Source of the DNA: Microbulbifer mangrovi
GTDB taxonomy: Bacteria > Pseudomonadota > Gammaproteobacteria > Pseudomonadales > Cellvibrionaceae
Direction of reading: 5' to 3'
Assembly (NCBI RefSeq): GCF_002009015.1
Contig: NZ_LZDE01000322.1
Location: 1 to 41,546, forward strand
Length of the DNA: 41,546 nucleotides
In this document: piece after piece, positions 26,135 through 34,677 of the stretch
How positions within the stretch are numbered: position 1 is the first letter of the stretch
Layout of the letters: each line of letters opens with the position of its first letter
Made by a program: the position numbers and the translations under genes
The notes under the pieces: model-generated
Databases searched by the model: none
What the model saw: only the letters and a program-made list of their open reading frames with translations
What the model was told of the DNA's origin: nothing

Positions 26135-27481
26135 ATGAAACCCTTTGCCGTCATCGGTGCGGGCCCCATGGGGCTGTGTAGTGTACGTAACCTGGCCAAG
26201 CACGGGATTCCCTGCGTGGGCTTCGAGATTCACAGCGACGTCGGTGGGCTGTGGGATATCGATAGCGAGACCAGCACCATGTACGAGTCCGCGCACCTGA
26301 TTTCCTCCAAGAAAATGACCGAATTCGCGGAATTTCCCATGGGCGAAGACGTTGCGCTTTTCCCCCATCACCGCGATATGCGTGATTATTTCCGTGACTA
26401 TGCGCGGTCCTTCGATCTCTACCGCCACTATGAGTTTGAGACAGAGGTGGTGAGCTGTGAGCGGGTAGGCAGTGACTGGCTTATCACGACCCGCTGTCGC
26501 GGTGAGGAGCAGACACGCGAATTCGGCGGCCTGCTGATTGCCAACGGCACTCTGCATCATCCCAATATGCCGGAGCTGCCGGGCGAGTTTTCCGGCGAGC
26601 TGCTGCACTCTTCAGATTATCGAGATCCCGCCATTTTTGAAGGTAAGCGGGTGCTGCTGGTGGGTTGTGGTAACAGCGGGGCAGATATTGCGGTGGATGC
26701 CGCCCATCGGGCGAGCAGCGTGGATATCAGCCTGCGCCGTGGCTATTACTTCCTGCCCAAGTTTATCGGCGGCAAGGCCACCGATGCGGTGGGCGGTAAG
26801 ATCAAGCTGCCGAGATTTGTGCAGCAGCGTATCAGTGCGGCCATCTCCAAATTCATGCTTGGCACGCCGGAGCAGTACGGCCTGCCCAAGCCGGATTACA
26901 AGATGTTCGAATCCCATCCGGTGATCAACTCGCTGATCCTGCACCATATCGGCCACGGCGATATCAAACCGCGCAAGGATATCTCTGAGGTCAATGGCAA
27001 CAAGGTGACTTTTGCCGATGGCAGCAGCGACGAGTACGACATGGTCATGATGGCCACCGGCTACAAGCTGCACTATCCGTTTATCGATCGCGCGCACCTG
27101 AACTGGGAAGGGTTTGCGCCACGGCTGTACCTGAATGTGTTCCACCCGGAATACGACAACCTGTTCGTGATGGGGATGGTGGAGGCCGCCGGCCTCGGCT
27201 GGGAAGGTCGCAACCGGCAGGCAGAAATGGTCGCGCTGTATATCAAGCAGCTGGCGGCCGGCGCGGATTCCGCGCGCAAGCTGCAGCAGACCAAGCGCGC
27301 CGCTGCGGGCGAGCGCGCGGATGGGGGTATGAACTACCTGAAGCTGGAGCGCATGGCCTACTACGTGCACAAGGATACCTACCTGAAAGCACTGGCTGGT
27401 CACACTCGGGACTTGCTCCGGGATGTCCCGGTTGCGGATACTGCACGTTTTTCATCCAATTCGGCCGCGGCGACCCGCTGA
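26135..27481 (+). CDS. Flavin-containing monooxygenase (FMO/BVMO-like)
   Basis: A 448-aa FAD/NADPH monooxygenase. The FAD Rossmann motif GAGPMG is at residues 8-13. The FMO-identifying sequence, here FSGELLHSSDYR, lies at about 152-163 and is followed by the NADPH Rossmann motif LVGCGNSGADIA near 175. The ATGY-type motif (MMATGYKLHYPF) is at about 307. The features fit class B flavoproteins that insert oxygen at heteroatoms or ketones; true Baeyer-Villiger fingerprints (FxGxxxHTxxWP) are not matched, so N/S-oxidation is at least as likely. The ATG at 26135 has GGAG upstream and fits the Rossmann start; an upstream ATG at 26102 is rejected. It is first in a tight operon with a transporter and two SDRs. 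Confidence 0.92.
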   Translation: MKPFAVIGAGPMGLCSVRNLAKHGIPCVGFEIHSDVGGLWDIDSETSTMYESAHLISSKKMTEFAEFPMGEDVALFPHHRDMRDYFRDYARSFDLYRHYEFETEVVSCERVGSDWLITTRCRGEEQTREFGGLLIANGTLHHPNMPELPGEFSGELLHSSDYRDPAIFEGKRVLLVGCGNSGADIAVDAAHRASSVDISLRRGYYFLPKFIGGKATDAVGGKIKLPRFVQQRISAAISKFMLGTPEQYGLPKPDYKMFESHPVINSLILHHIGHGDIKPRKDISEVNGNKVTFADGSSDEYDMVMMATGYKLHYPFIDRAHLNWEGFAPRLYLNVFHPEYDNLFVMGMVEAAGLGWEGRNRQAEMVALYIKQLAAGADSARKLQQTKRAAAGERADGGMNYLKLERMAYYVHKDTYLKALAGHTRDLLRDVPVADTARFSSNSAAATR

Positions 27482-27493
27482 GGTCGCTACGCC

Positions 27494-28450
27494 ATGAATG
27501 ATTTGAATACTGTAGTCACAAGCTCCATTGACAGCTTCCAGATGTCTCCCGCGGCGCTGATCGCGCTGAACGCGGTGCTCGCGTTCATGATGTTTGGGGT
27601 TTCCATGGGGCTGCGCACAGCGGACTTCAGCCGTGTGCTCCGTCGCCCGGTGGCGCCGGTAACCGGGCTGCTGGCGCAATTCCTGTTGCTGCCGGCCGTC
27701 ACCTGCCTGGGTACCTGGGCGTTGGACATCAGTCCTGGGCTGGCGCTGGGAATGATCCTCGTGTCCTGTTGCCCCGGCGGTAGCTTCTCCAACGTCATGA
27801 CCTGGATCGGGCGCGCGAACGTGGCCACCTCGGTCAGCATGACCGCCATTTCCAGTCTTGCTGCGGTGGTCATGACCCCGTTCAACTTTGCCCTGTACGG
27901 CAGTCTCAACCCCAATACGCGCGACGCGCTGCAAGCCATTGCGCTCCCCGCGGAAAATATGGTGCTGATGGTGGTGCTGGTTCTGGCGCTGCCCATGGCA
28001 CTGGGGATGATTGTCGGCGCAAAGTTTCCCGGCTTCGCCGAGCGCAGCGAGCGTCATTTCCGTACCGCATCGCTGATGGTGTTCCTGCTGTTTGTAGTGA
28101 TTTCTTTCAGCAAACACTGGCAGACCGCAGTGCAGGTCGCCGGAGCGGTGCTGGTACTGGTCATTGCGCACAACGCCATCGCTTTTCTGGTGGGAGACCT
28201 CGCGAGCCGCGCTGCACGACTGCCGCAGGGAGACCGCCGTGCGGTCACTATGGAAGTGGGCATACAGAACTCCGGGCTGGCGCTGGCGATCCTGTTTACT
28301 TTTTATCCCGAGGCGGGAGAGATGTTGGTCATCGCCGGTTTTTGGGGTGTCTGGCACCTGGTGTCGGGCTTGAGCCTCGCGGGCTACTGGAACTACAGCC
28401 AGCGCCGCTTGCTCGCCGCGACCCCGGAAGCTGCGGGTGAATACCCGTAG
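27494..28450 (+). CDS. BASS-family (bile acid:sodium symporter-like) transporter
   Basis: A 318-aa polytopic inner-membrane protein with about nine or ten hydrophobic segments covering almost the whole length. It is typical of the bile acid:Na+ symporter (ASBT/BASS) family, which imports or exports organic anions such as bile acids, pyruvate or pantothenate. Family features include the glycine/proline-rich crossover regions SCCPGGSFSNVMT and EVGIQNSGLALAI. It starts 12 bp after the monooxygenase, with GAGG overlapping the previous stop, so the two are translationally linked. In context it probably moves the carboxylated substrate or product of the monooxygenase/SDR pathway; the substrate is not readable from sequence. 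Confidence 0.9.
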   Translation: MNDLNTVVTSSIDSFQMSPAALIALNAVLAFMMFGVSMGLRTADFSRVLRRPVAPVTGLLAQFLLLPAVTCLGTWALDISPGLALGMILVSCCPGGSFSNVMTWIGRANVATSVSMTAISSLAAVVMTPFNFALYGSLNPNTRDALQAIALPAENMVLMVVLVLALPMALGMIVGAKFPGFAERSERHFRTASLMVFLLFVVISFSKHWQTAVQVAGAVLVLVIAHNAIAFLVGDLASRAARLPQGDRRAVTMEVGIQNSGLALAILFTFYPEAGEMLVIAGFWGVWHLVSGLSLAGYWNYSQRRLLAATPEAAGEYP

Positions 28451-28489
28451 CGTTTGTGTGCCAACGACAACAATAAGAGCTGTATTGAA

Positions 28490-29485
28490 ATGAGTGAAAA
28501 AAGGGTATTGATTACCGGTGCCGCCGGTTATGTGGGCGGCCAGCTTGGGGATCTCCTGGGAAAAAACATGTCGGTGGTAGGGGTGGATATCCAGCACCGT
28601 GAAACATCTTTCCCGCTGTTTGTAATGGATATCTGCGATGCTGCACTCGCCGAATTGATGCGGGCTGAGCGCATTACCCATGTAGTGCACCTGGCATCTG
28701 TAGTGTCGCCGGGCCGTGATCGCGCGCGGGAATACTGCATCGATGTTGAGGGCACGCGCAATGTGCTGGAGGCCTGTATTACCGCCGGTGTCGAGCACCT
28801 TACCCTCACCAGCAGTGGGGCCGCATACGGGTACCATGCCGATAATCCCGCGTGGCTGGAAGAAACCCACGCGTTGCGTGGCAATCCGGAATTTGCCTAC
28901 TCCGACCACAAGCGCCTGGTAGAGGAGATGCTGGCGGAATATCGACAGCGGCACCCTCAGCTCAAGCAGCTGATCTTTCGCCCCTGTTCCATTATCGGCG
29001 CCACCACCAACAGCAAGATCAGTGGGCTGTTTTCCGGCAGCGCGATCCTCGATCCGGGTGGTCACAATTCCCCGTTTGTCTTCATCTGGGATGAGGATGT
29101 GATCGGCGCGATTGAATATGGCGTGGTGCACAGTGCCAGCGGCATTTTCAATCTTGCTGGTGATGGCGCCCTGACCCCGGCGGAGATTGCGCGGTTACTC
29201 GGCAAGCCACTGCGGCGCCCGCCGGTGTGGTTGTTGAAAGCGCTTTTGTGGGTCAGTTTCCACTTGCGCCTGGGGAATGTACAGCCCGCGCAAGTCATGT
29301 TCTTGCAGTATCGGCCGGTGTTGCTGAACACGCGCTTGAAAAGTGAGTTGGGCTACCAGCCCAGAAAAACCTCCGCGGAAGCCTTTGCCTATTTCGCCTC
29401 CGAGGCCCTGGGAATCGACGTTGACCCCGGCGAGGCAAATATCACTCGTGCTGATCTCGCTGAACAGCGAGGAGTTCCGGCATGA
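28490..29485 (+). CDS. NAD(P)-dependent extended SDR (epimerase/3-beta-HSD-like)
   Basis: A 331-aa Rossmann-fold oxidoreductase of the extended SDR family. The cofactor motif GAAGYVG is near residue 9, a D/VD acidic residue ends strand 2 (GVDIQHRE, favouring NAD+), and the active site has Ser in LTSSGAAYG with YSDHK as the YxxxK pair. The C-terminal half (SGIFNLAGDGALTPAEIARLLGKPL and a hydrophobic WLLKALLWVSFHLRLG) resembles 3-beta-hydroxysteroid dehydrogenase/isomerase and nucleotide-sugar epimerase relatives. The ATG at 28490 is chosen because the Rossmann strand begins at once; an upstream TTG at 28454 is less likely. Its stop overlaps the next gene (ATGA). Confidence 0.88.
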   Translation: MSEKRVLITGAAGYVGGQLGDLLGKNMSVVGVDIQHRETSFPLFVMDICDAALAELMRAERITHVVHLASVVSPGRDRAREYCIDVEGTRNVLEACITAGVEHLTLTSSGAAYGYHADNPAWLEETHALRGNPEFAYSDHKRLVEEMLAEYRQRHPQLKQLIFRPCSIIGATTNSKISGLFSGSAILDPGGHNSPFVFIWDEDVIGAIEYGVVHSASGIFNLAGDGALTPAEIARLLGKPLRRPPVWLLKALLWVSFHLRLGNVQPAQVMFLQYRPVLLNTRLKSELGYQPRKTSAEAFAYFASEALGIDVDPGEANITRADLAEQRGVPA

Positions 29486-30342
29486 GTGTGGCGGGTATCA
29501 AGCGCATCAACCGTCAAAACGTGGTTGTCGTCACTGGCGCCGCCGGTGGTCTCGGCTGGGCGCTGGTTCAGTCGCTGGTGAGGGCGCACGCCGGCGAGAC
29601 GCCGCTGCGATTTGCCCTGGTGGATGTCAATGGCGAAGCACTGGCGGCCCGTGGTCGTGAACTCGAGCAGCAGGATATTGACGCAGACGTATTTGTTGCC
29701 GACCTTTCCAGTGAAAGTGCCGTGGCGGAATTGTGCGAGCGCCTTCGCGCGCTCTATCCGCATGTGGATTTGCTGGTCAACAATGCCGGTATCACCCATC
29801 GCAGTCTTTCTACCCAGACGACCAATACGGTGATTCGCCGGGTGATGGCGGTGGATTACCACGCGCCGGTGGAACTGGCACAAGGGCTGTTGGCGTCGCT
29901 GCGTGCAGCTTGCGGCTGTGTGGTGAATATTAGCTCCATGGCTGGCTGGATGCCGGTGCTGGGACGTGCGGGCTACTGTGCGGCAAAGAGCGCGCTACAT
30001 CAGTACTTTGAAACCTTCCGCGAAGAGGTTCGCGAGGAGGGCGTCAGTGTACTGATGGTTTATCCAAGCTTTGTAGCCACGGATATTGACACCAATGCCC
30101 TGTCCGGCGACGGCGGGCGAGCCCGCCATGCGCAGAGCACTATCGGCCAGGTTCGCAGTGCGGACTGGATGGCGGACCGGATTGTAGCGGCGCAGATGGC
30201 CGGCAAGGAGCGTTTGTTCCCACGCGACAAATCCCTGCTGGGTGCCTATCTGTACAAGCTGGCGCCGGGCCTGTTCCTGCGCCAGATGGTCAAGAACTTC
30301 CGGGTGGAACTGGAAGAGGGGCGCAAACTGGTGCGCGATTAA
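29482..30342 (+). CDS. Classical short-chain dehydrogenase/reductase
   Basis: A 286-aa classical SDR. TGAAGGLG is the cofactor glycine motif and LVNNAGITH the NNAG motif. The catalytic triad context is NISSMAG (Ser) with GYCAAKSAL (Tyr-x3-Lys), and the substrate-loop PSFVATDID is in its usual place. The C-terminal extension (about 225-286) is basic and hydrophobic (SLLGAYLYKLAPGLFLRQMVK) and may bind membrane, as in SDRs acting on lipids or steroids. The ATG overlaps the preceding stop by 4 nt. It is the last gene of the FMO-BASS-SDR-SDR operon and presumably oxidises or reduces a hydroxyl/keto group on the same substrate. No terminator is seen after it. Confidence 0.9.
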   Translation: MSVAGIKRINRQNVVVVTGAAGGLGWALVQSLVRAHAGETPLRFALVDVNGEALAARGRELEQQDIDADVFVADLSSESAVAELCERLRALYPHVDLLVNNAGITHRSLSTQTTNTVIRRVMAVDYHAPVELAQGLLASLRAACGCVVNISSMAGWMPVLGRAGYCAAKSALHQYFETFREEVREEGVSVLMVYPSFVATDIDTNALSGDGGRARHAQSTIGQVRSADWMADRIVAAQMAGKERLFPRDKSLLGAYLYKLAPGLFLRQMVKNFRVELEEGRKLVRD

Positions 30343-30621
30343 ACCAGTCCGCGAAACTCGGGGGCAGCATGAGGATGATGTTGGCCTCCCGTTCCTTCTC
30401 GGTAATCTGCTGCCGCCTTTCACCCTCCCTTGCATTTCCGCTTGTCCTTGTCGGTGTGTTTCCTCTTTCCCTCCTGGCACGTGTGCTTTGGTGCTGGCAG
30501 AAACTGCCAGTCGATCCCGCCGTCGCAATTCTACGGCGCGCGACCTACAATTCACGTCTTGGACTACCGGGTATTGTCCGTTCGCCACTGCCCGCGCCGT
30601 AAAACATTTCCGAGCCTTCTA
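30343..30621 (+). other. Gap between SDR and tatD
   Basis: No convincing gene; a 77-codon hydrophobic frame (30369-30602) has no Shine-Dalgarno or family resemblance. A -10-like TACAAT at 30546-30551 could serve tatD-csd, but its -35 is poor (TCGCAA at 17 bp). Confidence 0.35.
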
Positions 30622-31410
30622 ATGCCCCTGATCGACAGTCACTGTCATTTTGATTTTGATGCGTTTGCCGCAGACCGGGAGCGGGTCTGGGCCAGTTGTC
30701 AGCAGCACGGTATCCAGGCACTGGTGATTCCGGGGGTGAGTATTCCCCAGTGGCGACAGCTGTTTGCGATGGTGAATGCGCAAGCGGGCTGGTACGGCGC
30801 GGCGGGTGTACATCCCTGGTGGGTGTCCCAGCTTACCCTTTCCCCGGAGCAGTTATCCCGCGCGGTGGTTGAGCGGGTAGAGCGCGAACGCCGGCAGGGT
30901 GCAGGGTGCTGTGTGGCGGTGGGAGAGTGCGGGCTGGATGGCAATATTGATACTCCGCTGGAGCAGCAGCTCGCTGTGTTTGAAGCGCAGCTGGAGGCTG
31001 CCAATACGCTGTCGCTGCCGGTAATCGTGCACAGTGTGCGCGCTCACAATGAAGTCATCCGCGCGTTAAAAAAGGCTGCAGTGAAACGGGGTGGTGTAAT
31101 TCACGCATTCACCGGCAGCCGGGAAATTGCCGAGGAATATATCAAGCTCGGTTTTTATCTGGGGGTGGGGGGGACCATCACCTATGAACGCGCCGTCAAG
31201 ACCCGCAGGACCCTGACCGACGTTCCGCTCGAGTACCTGCTGTTGGAATCTGACGCCCCGGATATGCCTCATGCCGGGCGTCAGGGTGAGCGCAATAGCC
31301 CGGAATACTTGCCGGCTGTGGCTGAAACACTGGCGGCGCTGCGCGAAGTGCCGGTAGAAACCATCGTCGCCCGAACTGGAAAAAATACGCAGGCGCTATT
31401 CGATTTATGA
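30622..31410 (+). CDS. TatD-family metal-dependent hydrolase/DNase
   Basis: A 262-aa TIM-barrel amidohydrolase-type enzyme of the TatD family, which contains 3'-5' exonucleases or DNases (TatD, YcfH, YjjV) and D-aminoacyl-tRNA-related activities. Metal ligands are visible: H7 and H9 in DSHCHFD, the bridging Glu in AVGECGLDGN, then His in VIVHSVRAHNE and HAFTGS, and Asp in LLESDAPDMPH. The overall style (PWWVSQLT, GTITYERAVKTR) is closest to the YjjV-like branch. The ATG at 30622 fits the family start (MPLIDSHCH); the long upstream open frame is not conserved. Its stop overlaps the CsdA-CsdE fusion by 4 nt (ATGA), so they are co-translated. Confidence 0.93.
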   Translation: MPLIDSHCHFDFDAFAADRERVWASCQQHGIQALVIPGVSIPQWRQLFAMVNAQAGWYGAAGVHPWWVSQLTLSPEQLSRAVVERVERERRQGAGCCVAVGECGLDGNIDTPLEQQLAVFEAQLEAANTLSLPVIVHSVRAHNEVIRALKKAAVKRGGVIHAFTGSREIAEEYIKLGFYLGVGGTITYERAVKTRRTLTDVPLEYLLLESDAPDMPHAGRQGERNSPEYLPAVAETLAALREVPVETIVARTGKNTQALFDL

Positions 31411-33083
31411 CTTTCTCTGCCGAAGAATTTAAACAGCGGTTTCCGCTGTTCCAGCAAAATGAAAACCGCGACCTCGTGTATCTGGATAATGCGGCAACCA
31501 CACAGAAGCCGGCCTGTGTCATTGAGGGCATCAGTGAATTTTACCTGCATGCGAATGCAAACACTCACCGCTCCAGCCATCGACTGGCACGGCGCGCGAC
31601 GGAAATGGTGGAGGAGGTGCGGCGCGATGCGGCGGGGTTCCTCGGTGCGCAATCCCCCCGGGAAGTCATCTTCACCCGCGGCGCCACCGAGGGGCTGAAT
31701 TTACTGGCCAACAGTCTGTGCGCGACATTGGCTGCGGGAGATGAGATCCTGCTTTCCACCGCAGAGCATCATGCGAATCTGGTTCCCTGGCAGATGATGG
31801 CCGAGCGTTACAATCTGCAATTGCGCTTTGTGCCGGACGAGCGTGGTGTACCCAACTTTGCGCGTATCGGGGAGGTGCTCACATCGCGCACTCGCATCGT
31901 CTCGGTAACTGCCGGTTCCAATGCACTCGGGTTTCGCACCGATCTACAAGCGTTGCGTAAGGCGCTATCCGGGCGTGATCTGATGTGGGTACTGGATGGT
32001 GCGCAGCTGGCGGCGCACGAAATTGTCGATGTGGCAGAGATCGGTTGCGATTTCTTTGTCTGTTCTGCACACAAGTTTTACGGTCCCACCGGTATCGGGC
32101 TGGTGTTCGGACGCGAGGCGGTGCTGGCAGGGCTGCCGCCGTGGCAGGGCGGTGGGGAGATGATCACCAGCGTCGATCTGCTGGCCAGCGAGTTTGCCGA
32201 TTTGCCGCATCGTTTTGAGGCGGGAACCTCTTCCCTGGCTGCCATTGCCGGACTCGGTGCCTGTCTCAAGTTCCTGGGGTGCTGCGACCGCGCAGCCATG
32301 GCCCGGCACGAGCAGGGCCTGCAGCAGTACCTGCACGACCGCCTGGCGCAGATTCCCGAGTTGGTGCTGCTGAGTCACAGTCATAGCAATCTCGGAATCG
32401 TCACTTTCAGCCATCCGCGGTACGCGGCAATTGACCTTGCCCAGTGGCTCGACGGGAGGGATATTGCGGTGCGGGTGGGGCATCACTGCGCCCAGCCGCT
32501 GCTGCGTGCAGCGGGTCACACCGCTACGGTGCGCGCGTCCTTTGCCGCGTACAACACCCGCCAGGACGCGGAGCGGTTTGTAGCCGGGGTTGAGGAATTC
32601 TTCGCGCAGCTGGACGCCGAAGATACCAGCGAGCCGCTGCCGGCAATCCCTGTTACTACTGTTCGCGATTGGGTTACGGATGACCTCTCGACGCTGGAGG
32701 TCGACGCACTGCGCAGTCGCAAAACCTGGCAGGACCGTTATAGGATCCTGATGGGATGGGCAAAAACTATTTCTCGCAAGGATTCGATTCGCCGCGAACA
32801 AAACCTGGTGCGCGGATGTGAATCCAGCGCCTGGCTGGTGCATCGCTGCGAGGGTGGCAAGCACCTGTTTGCGCTGGATAGTGACAGCCGGATCGTAAAA
32901 GGTCTCGGTGCACTGCTGCTGACCCAATTGAGTGGACAGCCTACTGGGCGGGTAAGCCGGGCTGAACTGGAAGCGTTGTTCGAGGAGCTGGGGCTGGCAC
33001 AGCAATTGAGCGAGTCGCGCAGCAATGGATTTCGCGCGCTGATGGAGCGCGCGTTTACACTGATGTCCGAGCCTGCGGGTTAA
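31407..33083 (+). CDS. Cysteine desulfurase CsdA fused to sulfur acceptor CsdE/SufE
   Basis: A 558-aa fusion. Residues 1-400 are a class V aminotransferase-fold, SufS/CsdA-type cysteine desulfurase. PLP lysine K223 lies in CSAHKFYGPTGIG, the persulfide cysteine is C361 in VGHHCAQPLL, and AEHHANLVPW and RASFAAYNT are present. After a linker at about 401-435, residues 436-558 are a SufE/CsdE domain with acceptor cysteine C471 in VRGCESSAWLVHR and the conserved DSDSRIVKGLGALL and SESRSNGFRALM. The enzyme takes sulfur from cysteine and passes the persulfide within one polypeptide. In E. coli CsdA and CsdE are separate, and they work with CsdL/TcdA; here tcdA is the convergent next gene. Both active cysteines are intact, so the fusion is probably functional. 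Confidence 0.93.
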   Translation: MTFSAEEFKQRFPLFQQNENRDLVYLDNAATTQKPACVIEGISEFYLHANANTHRSSHRLARRATEMVEEVRRDAAGFLGAQSPREVIFTRGATEGLNLLANSLCATLAAGDEILLSTAEHHANLVPWQMMAERYNLQLRFVPDERGVPNFARIGEVLTSRTRIVSVTAGSNALGFRTDLQALRKALSGRDLMWVLDGAQLAAHEIVDVAEIGCDFFVCSAHKFYGPTGIGLVFGREAVLAGLPPWQGGGEMITSVDLLASEFADLPHRFEAGTSSLAAIAGLGACLKFLGCCDRAAMARHEQGLQQYLHDRLAQIPELVLLSHSHSNLGIVTFSHPRYAAIDLAQWLDGRDIAVRVGHHCAQPLLRAAGHTATVRASFAAYNTRQDAERFVAGVEEFFAQLDAEDTSEPLPAIPVTTVRDWVTDDLSTLEVDALRSRKTWQDRYRILMGWAKTISRKDSIRREQNLVRGCESSAWLVHRCEGGKHLFALDSDSRIVKGLGALLLTQLSGQPTGRVSRAELEALFEELGLAQQLSESRSNGFRALMERAFTLMSEPAG

Positions 33084-33091
33084 ACCGGGAA

Positions 33092-33889
33092 TCAGCCTCG
33101 TTTCACAATCCGCTCGATGGCCTTACTGGCCGCGACAAGACCGAAGGTGGCGGTGACCATGGTGGCGGCGCCGAAACCGCCGCTGCAATCCAGTTTTACC
33201 CCGTTTTGCATGCCGCTTTTCTGCTGGCACACCTGTCCGTCCGGCTGTGGGTACACCATGGGTTCCGCGGAGTAGATGGCGTCTATCCCGAACTGGCGCT
33301 TGCTGGACTTCTGGAAGTTGTGGAAGCGGTACAGGTGTTGGCGCACCTTGGCCAACATCGGGTCGCTGACTGTGCGCCCCAGGTCTGCGCAGGTAATTTT
33401 TGTGGGGTCCTTCTTGCCGCCTGCAGAGCCTACGGTCACCAGGCGGATCTTGCGTGCCTTGCAGTAGGCGATCAGCGCTGCCTTGATACGGGCGTTATCG
33501 AAAGCATCAATCACGATATCAATCGGCGCTTTTTCCGGGGCCAGTAGCTCGGCGAAATTGTCGCTGGCGATAAAGTCTTCGTGGGTTTCGATCGCGATGT
33601 CCGGATTGATTGCGCGCAGTCGTTCCGCCATTACGGACACCTTGATATCCCCCACCGTGTCGACTAGCGCGTGGATCTGGCGGTTGGTGTTGGTGATGCA
33701 GATATCGTCGAGATCAATCAGGGTAATCTTGCCGATACCGCTGCGCGCCAGCGCTTCCGCGGTCCAGCTGCCCACACCGCCAATACCGATCACTACCACG
33801 TGTGCGTCGTGCAGGCGCGCCAGCGCCGGTTCACCGTAGAGTCGGGCGATACCGCCAAATCGTTGCAGATAGGAGTCGCTCAGGGGCAT
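33092..33889 (-). CDS. tcdA: tRNA threonylcarbamoyladenosine dehydratase TcdA (CsdL)
   Basis: A 265-aa E1-like (ThiF/MoeB-fold) enzyme that uses ATP to dehydrate t6A37 of ANN-decoding tRNAs to cyclic ct6A. The adenylate-binding Rossmann motif GIGGVGSWTAEALARSGIG starts near residue 34. The DLDDICITNTNRQ motif carries the nucleotide-binding Asn/Arg, and the IDAFDNARIKAALI helix follows. The C-terminal region CSGGFGAATMVTATFGLVAAS matches the family's potassium/membrane-proximal tail. The length is typical. It is convergent with the CsdA-CsdE fusion, 8 bp apart; CsdA-CsdE-TcdA form the CSD sulfur system in E. coli, so the neighbourhood supports the call. Confidence 0.94.
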   Translation of the reverse strand: MPLSDSYLQRFGGIARLYGEPALARLHDAHVVVIGIGGVGSWTAEALARSGIGKITLIDLDDICITNTNRQIHALVDTVGDIKVSVMAERLRAINPDIAIETHEDFIASDNFAELLAPEKAPIDIVIDAFDNARIKAALIAYCKARKIRLVTVGSAGGKKDPTKITCADLGRTVSDPMLAKVRQHLYRFHNFQKSSKRQFGIDAIYSAEPMVYPQPDGQVCQQKSGMQNGVKLDCSGGFGAATMVTATFGLVAASKAIERIVKRG

Positions 33890-33967
33890 GGGGAAATTCC
33901 GGGATTACTTCGCGCGGGGATTCTGAAATCAGTCTAGGCCTGGATCGGGGGTGCTGGCTTGGGGAGA

Positions 33968-33991
33968 GTGCAGGGCCGGGCGGCCCTGCAC
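33968..33991 (-). terminator. Hairpin after SlyD-like gene
   Basis: A perfect 10-bp stem GTGCAGGGCC/GGCCCTGCAC with a 4-nt loop, 12 nt after the stop of the minus-strand gene. It has only a weak T/C tail, so termination is likely but not certain. Confidence 0.55.
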
Positions 33992-34002
33992 GCAGCGATC
34001 AC

Positions 34003-34467
34003 TTAGTGTACGTGACCGTGATCGATTTCTTCCGGCGTGGCTTCACGCACGGCAACGACTTCGATTTCGAAGTGCAGTTCTACACCTGCCAGCGGGTGGT
34101 TGCCGTTGATGGTGACCTGGTCGCCGTCGATGTCGATGATTTCCACTTCGATGGGATGGCCTTCAGTGCTCTGGGCGCGGAACGCCATGCCCACTTCCAG
34201 CTTTTCCACACCGCCGAAAGCGCTGGTCGGCAGAGTCTGGATCAGCTCTGGGTTCTGCGGGCCGTAGCCTTCTTCCGGGGAGATGACGACGGTGAATTTG
34301 TCGCCAGCGCTCTTGTCCAGCATTTCCTTTTCCAGGCCGGGGATAATATTGCCCACACCCTGCAGGTACTTCAGCGGCTGTCCACCTTCGGAGGAGTCGA
34401 TCACGGTGCCTTCGGCATCTTTCAGGGTGTAGTTGATCTCCACCACACTGTGGTTAGCAATTTTCAT
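34003..34467 (-). CDS. SlyD-like FKBP-type peptidyl-prolyl isomerase
   Basis: A 154-aa cytoplasmic PPIase/chaperone. FKBP landmarks are VVEINYTLKDAEGTVIDSS, LQGVGNIIPGLEKEMLDKS and EEGYGPQNPELIQ. The IF (insert-in-flap) chaperone domain lies at about 70-125 (GMAFRAQSTEGHPIEVEI, NGNHPLAGVEL). The C-terminus is short (DHGHVH) and lacks the long His/Cys-rich nickel-binding tail of E. coli SlyD, so a metal-storage role is unlikely. ATG at 34467 is chosen over TTG two codons upstream because AAGAGA lies at the right distance and MKIANHSVV is the family start. Confidence 0.92.
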   Translation of the reverse strand: MKIANHSVVEINYTLKDAEGTVIDSSEGGQPLKYLQGVGNIIPGLEKEMLDKSAGDKFTVVISPEEGYGPQNPELIQTLPTSAFGGVEKLEVGMAFRAQSTEGHPIEVEIIDIDGDQVTINGNHPLAGVELHFEIEVVAVREATPEEIDHGHVH

Positions 34468-34637
34468 TGGCAATCTCTTGTATCTTGAGAGTGAGTTGTA
34501 GCGCTTACCGCTTACGGAAGGAAAAGCAAACGGGGATAAAGGCTGTGTGAGGGGGCATTGTATGGGGCGGCTCCGGCCCTCGCAACCGAGGGGCCGGGAG
34601 GAGAACTGCAGAGCGGGCCGGACGGCGCTCCGCGAAC

Positions 34638-34677
34638 AGGCCTCAATCGAGGCCTAGCACCGTTTTTCCGGTGCTAG
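34638..34677 (-). terminator. Overlapping hairpins at the end of the globin-like gene
   Basis: There are two perfect inverted repeats. CTAGCACCG/CGGTGCTAG (34654-34662 with 34669-34677) contains the TAG stop of the globin-like gene. AGGCCTC/GAGGCCT (34638-34644 with 34649-34655) shares two bases with it, so the stems compete. There is no T-tract. They could act as a weak terminator or 3'-end protection. Confidence 0.45.

Noticed and set aside
27452-29131. 559-codon open frame on the minus strand opposite BASS and the extended SDR
   Set aside because: It spans two real genes antisense, is His/Gln-rich and has no Shine-Dalgarno.
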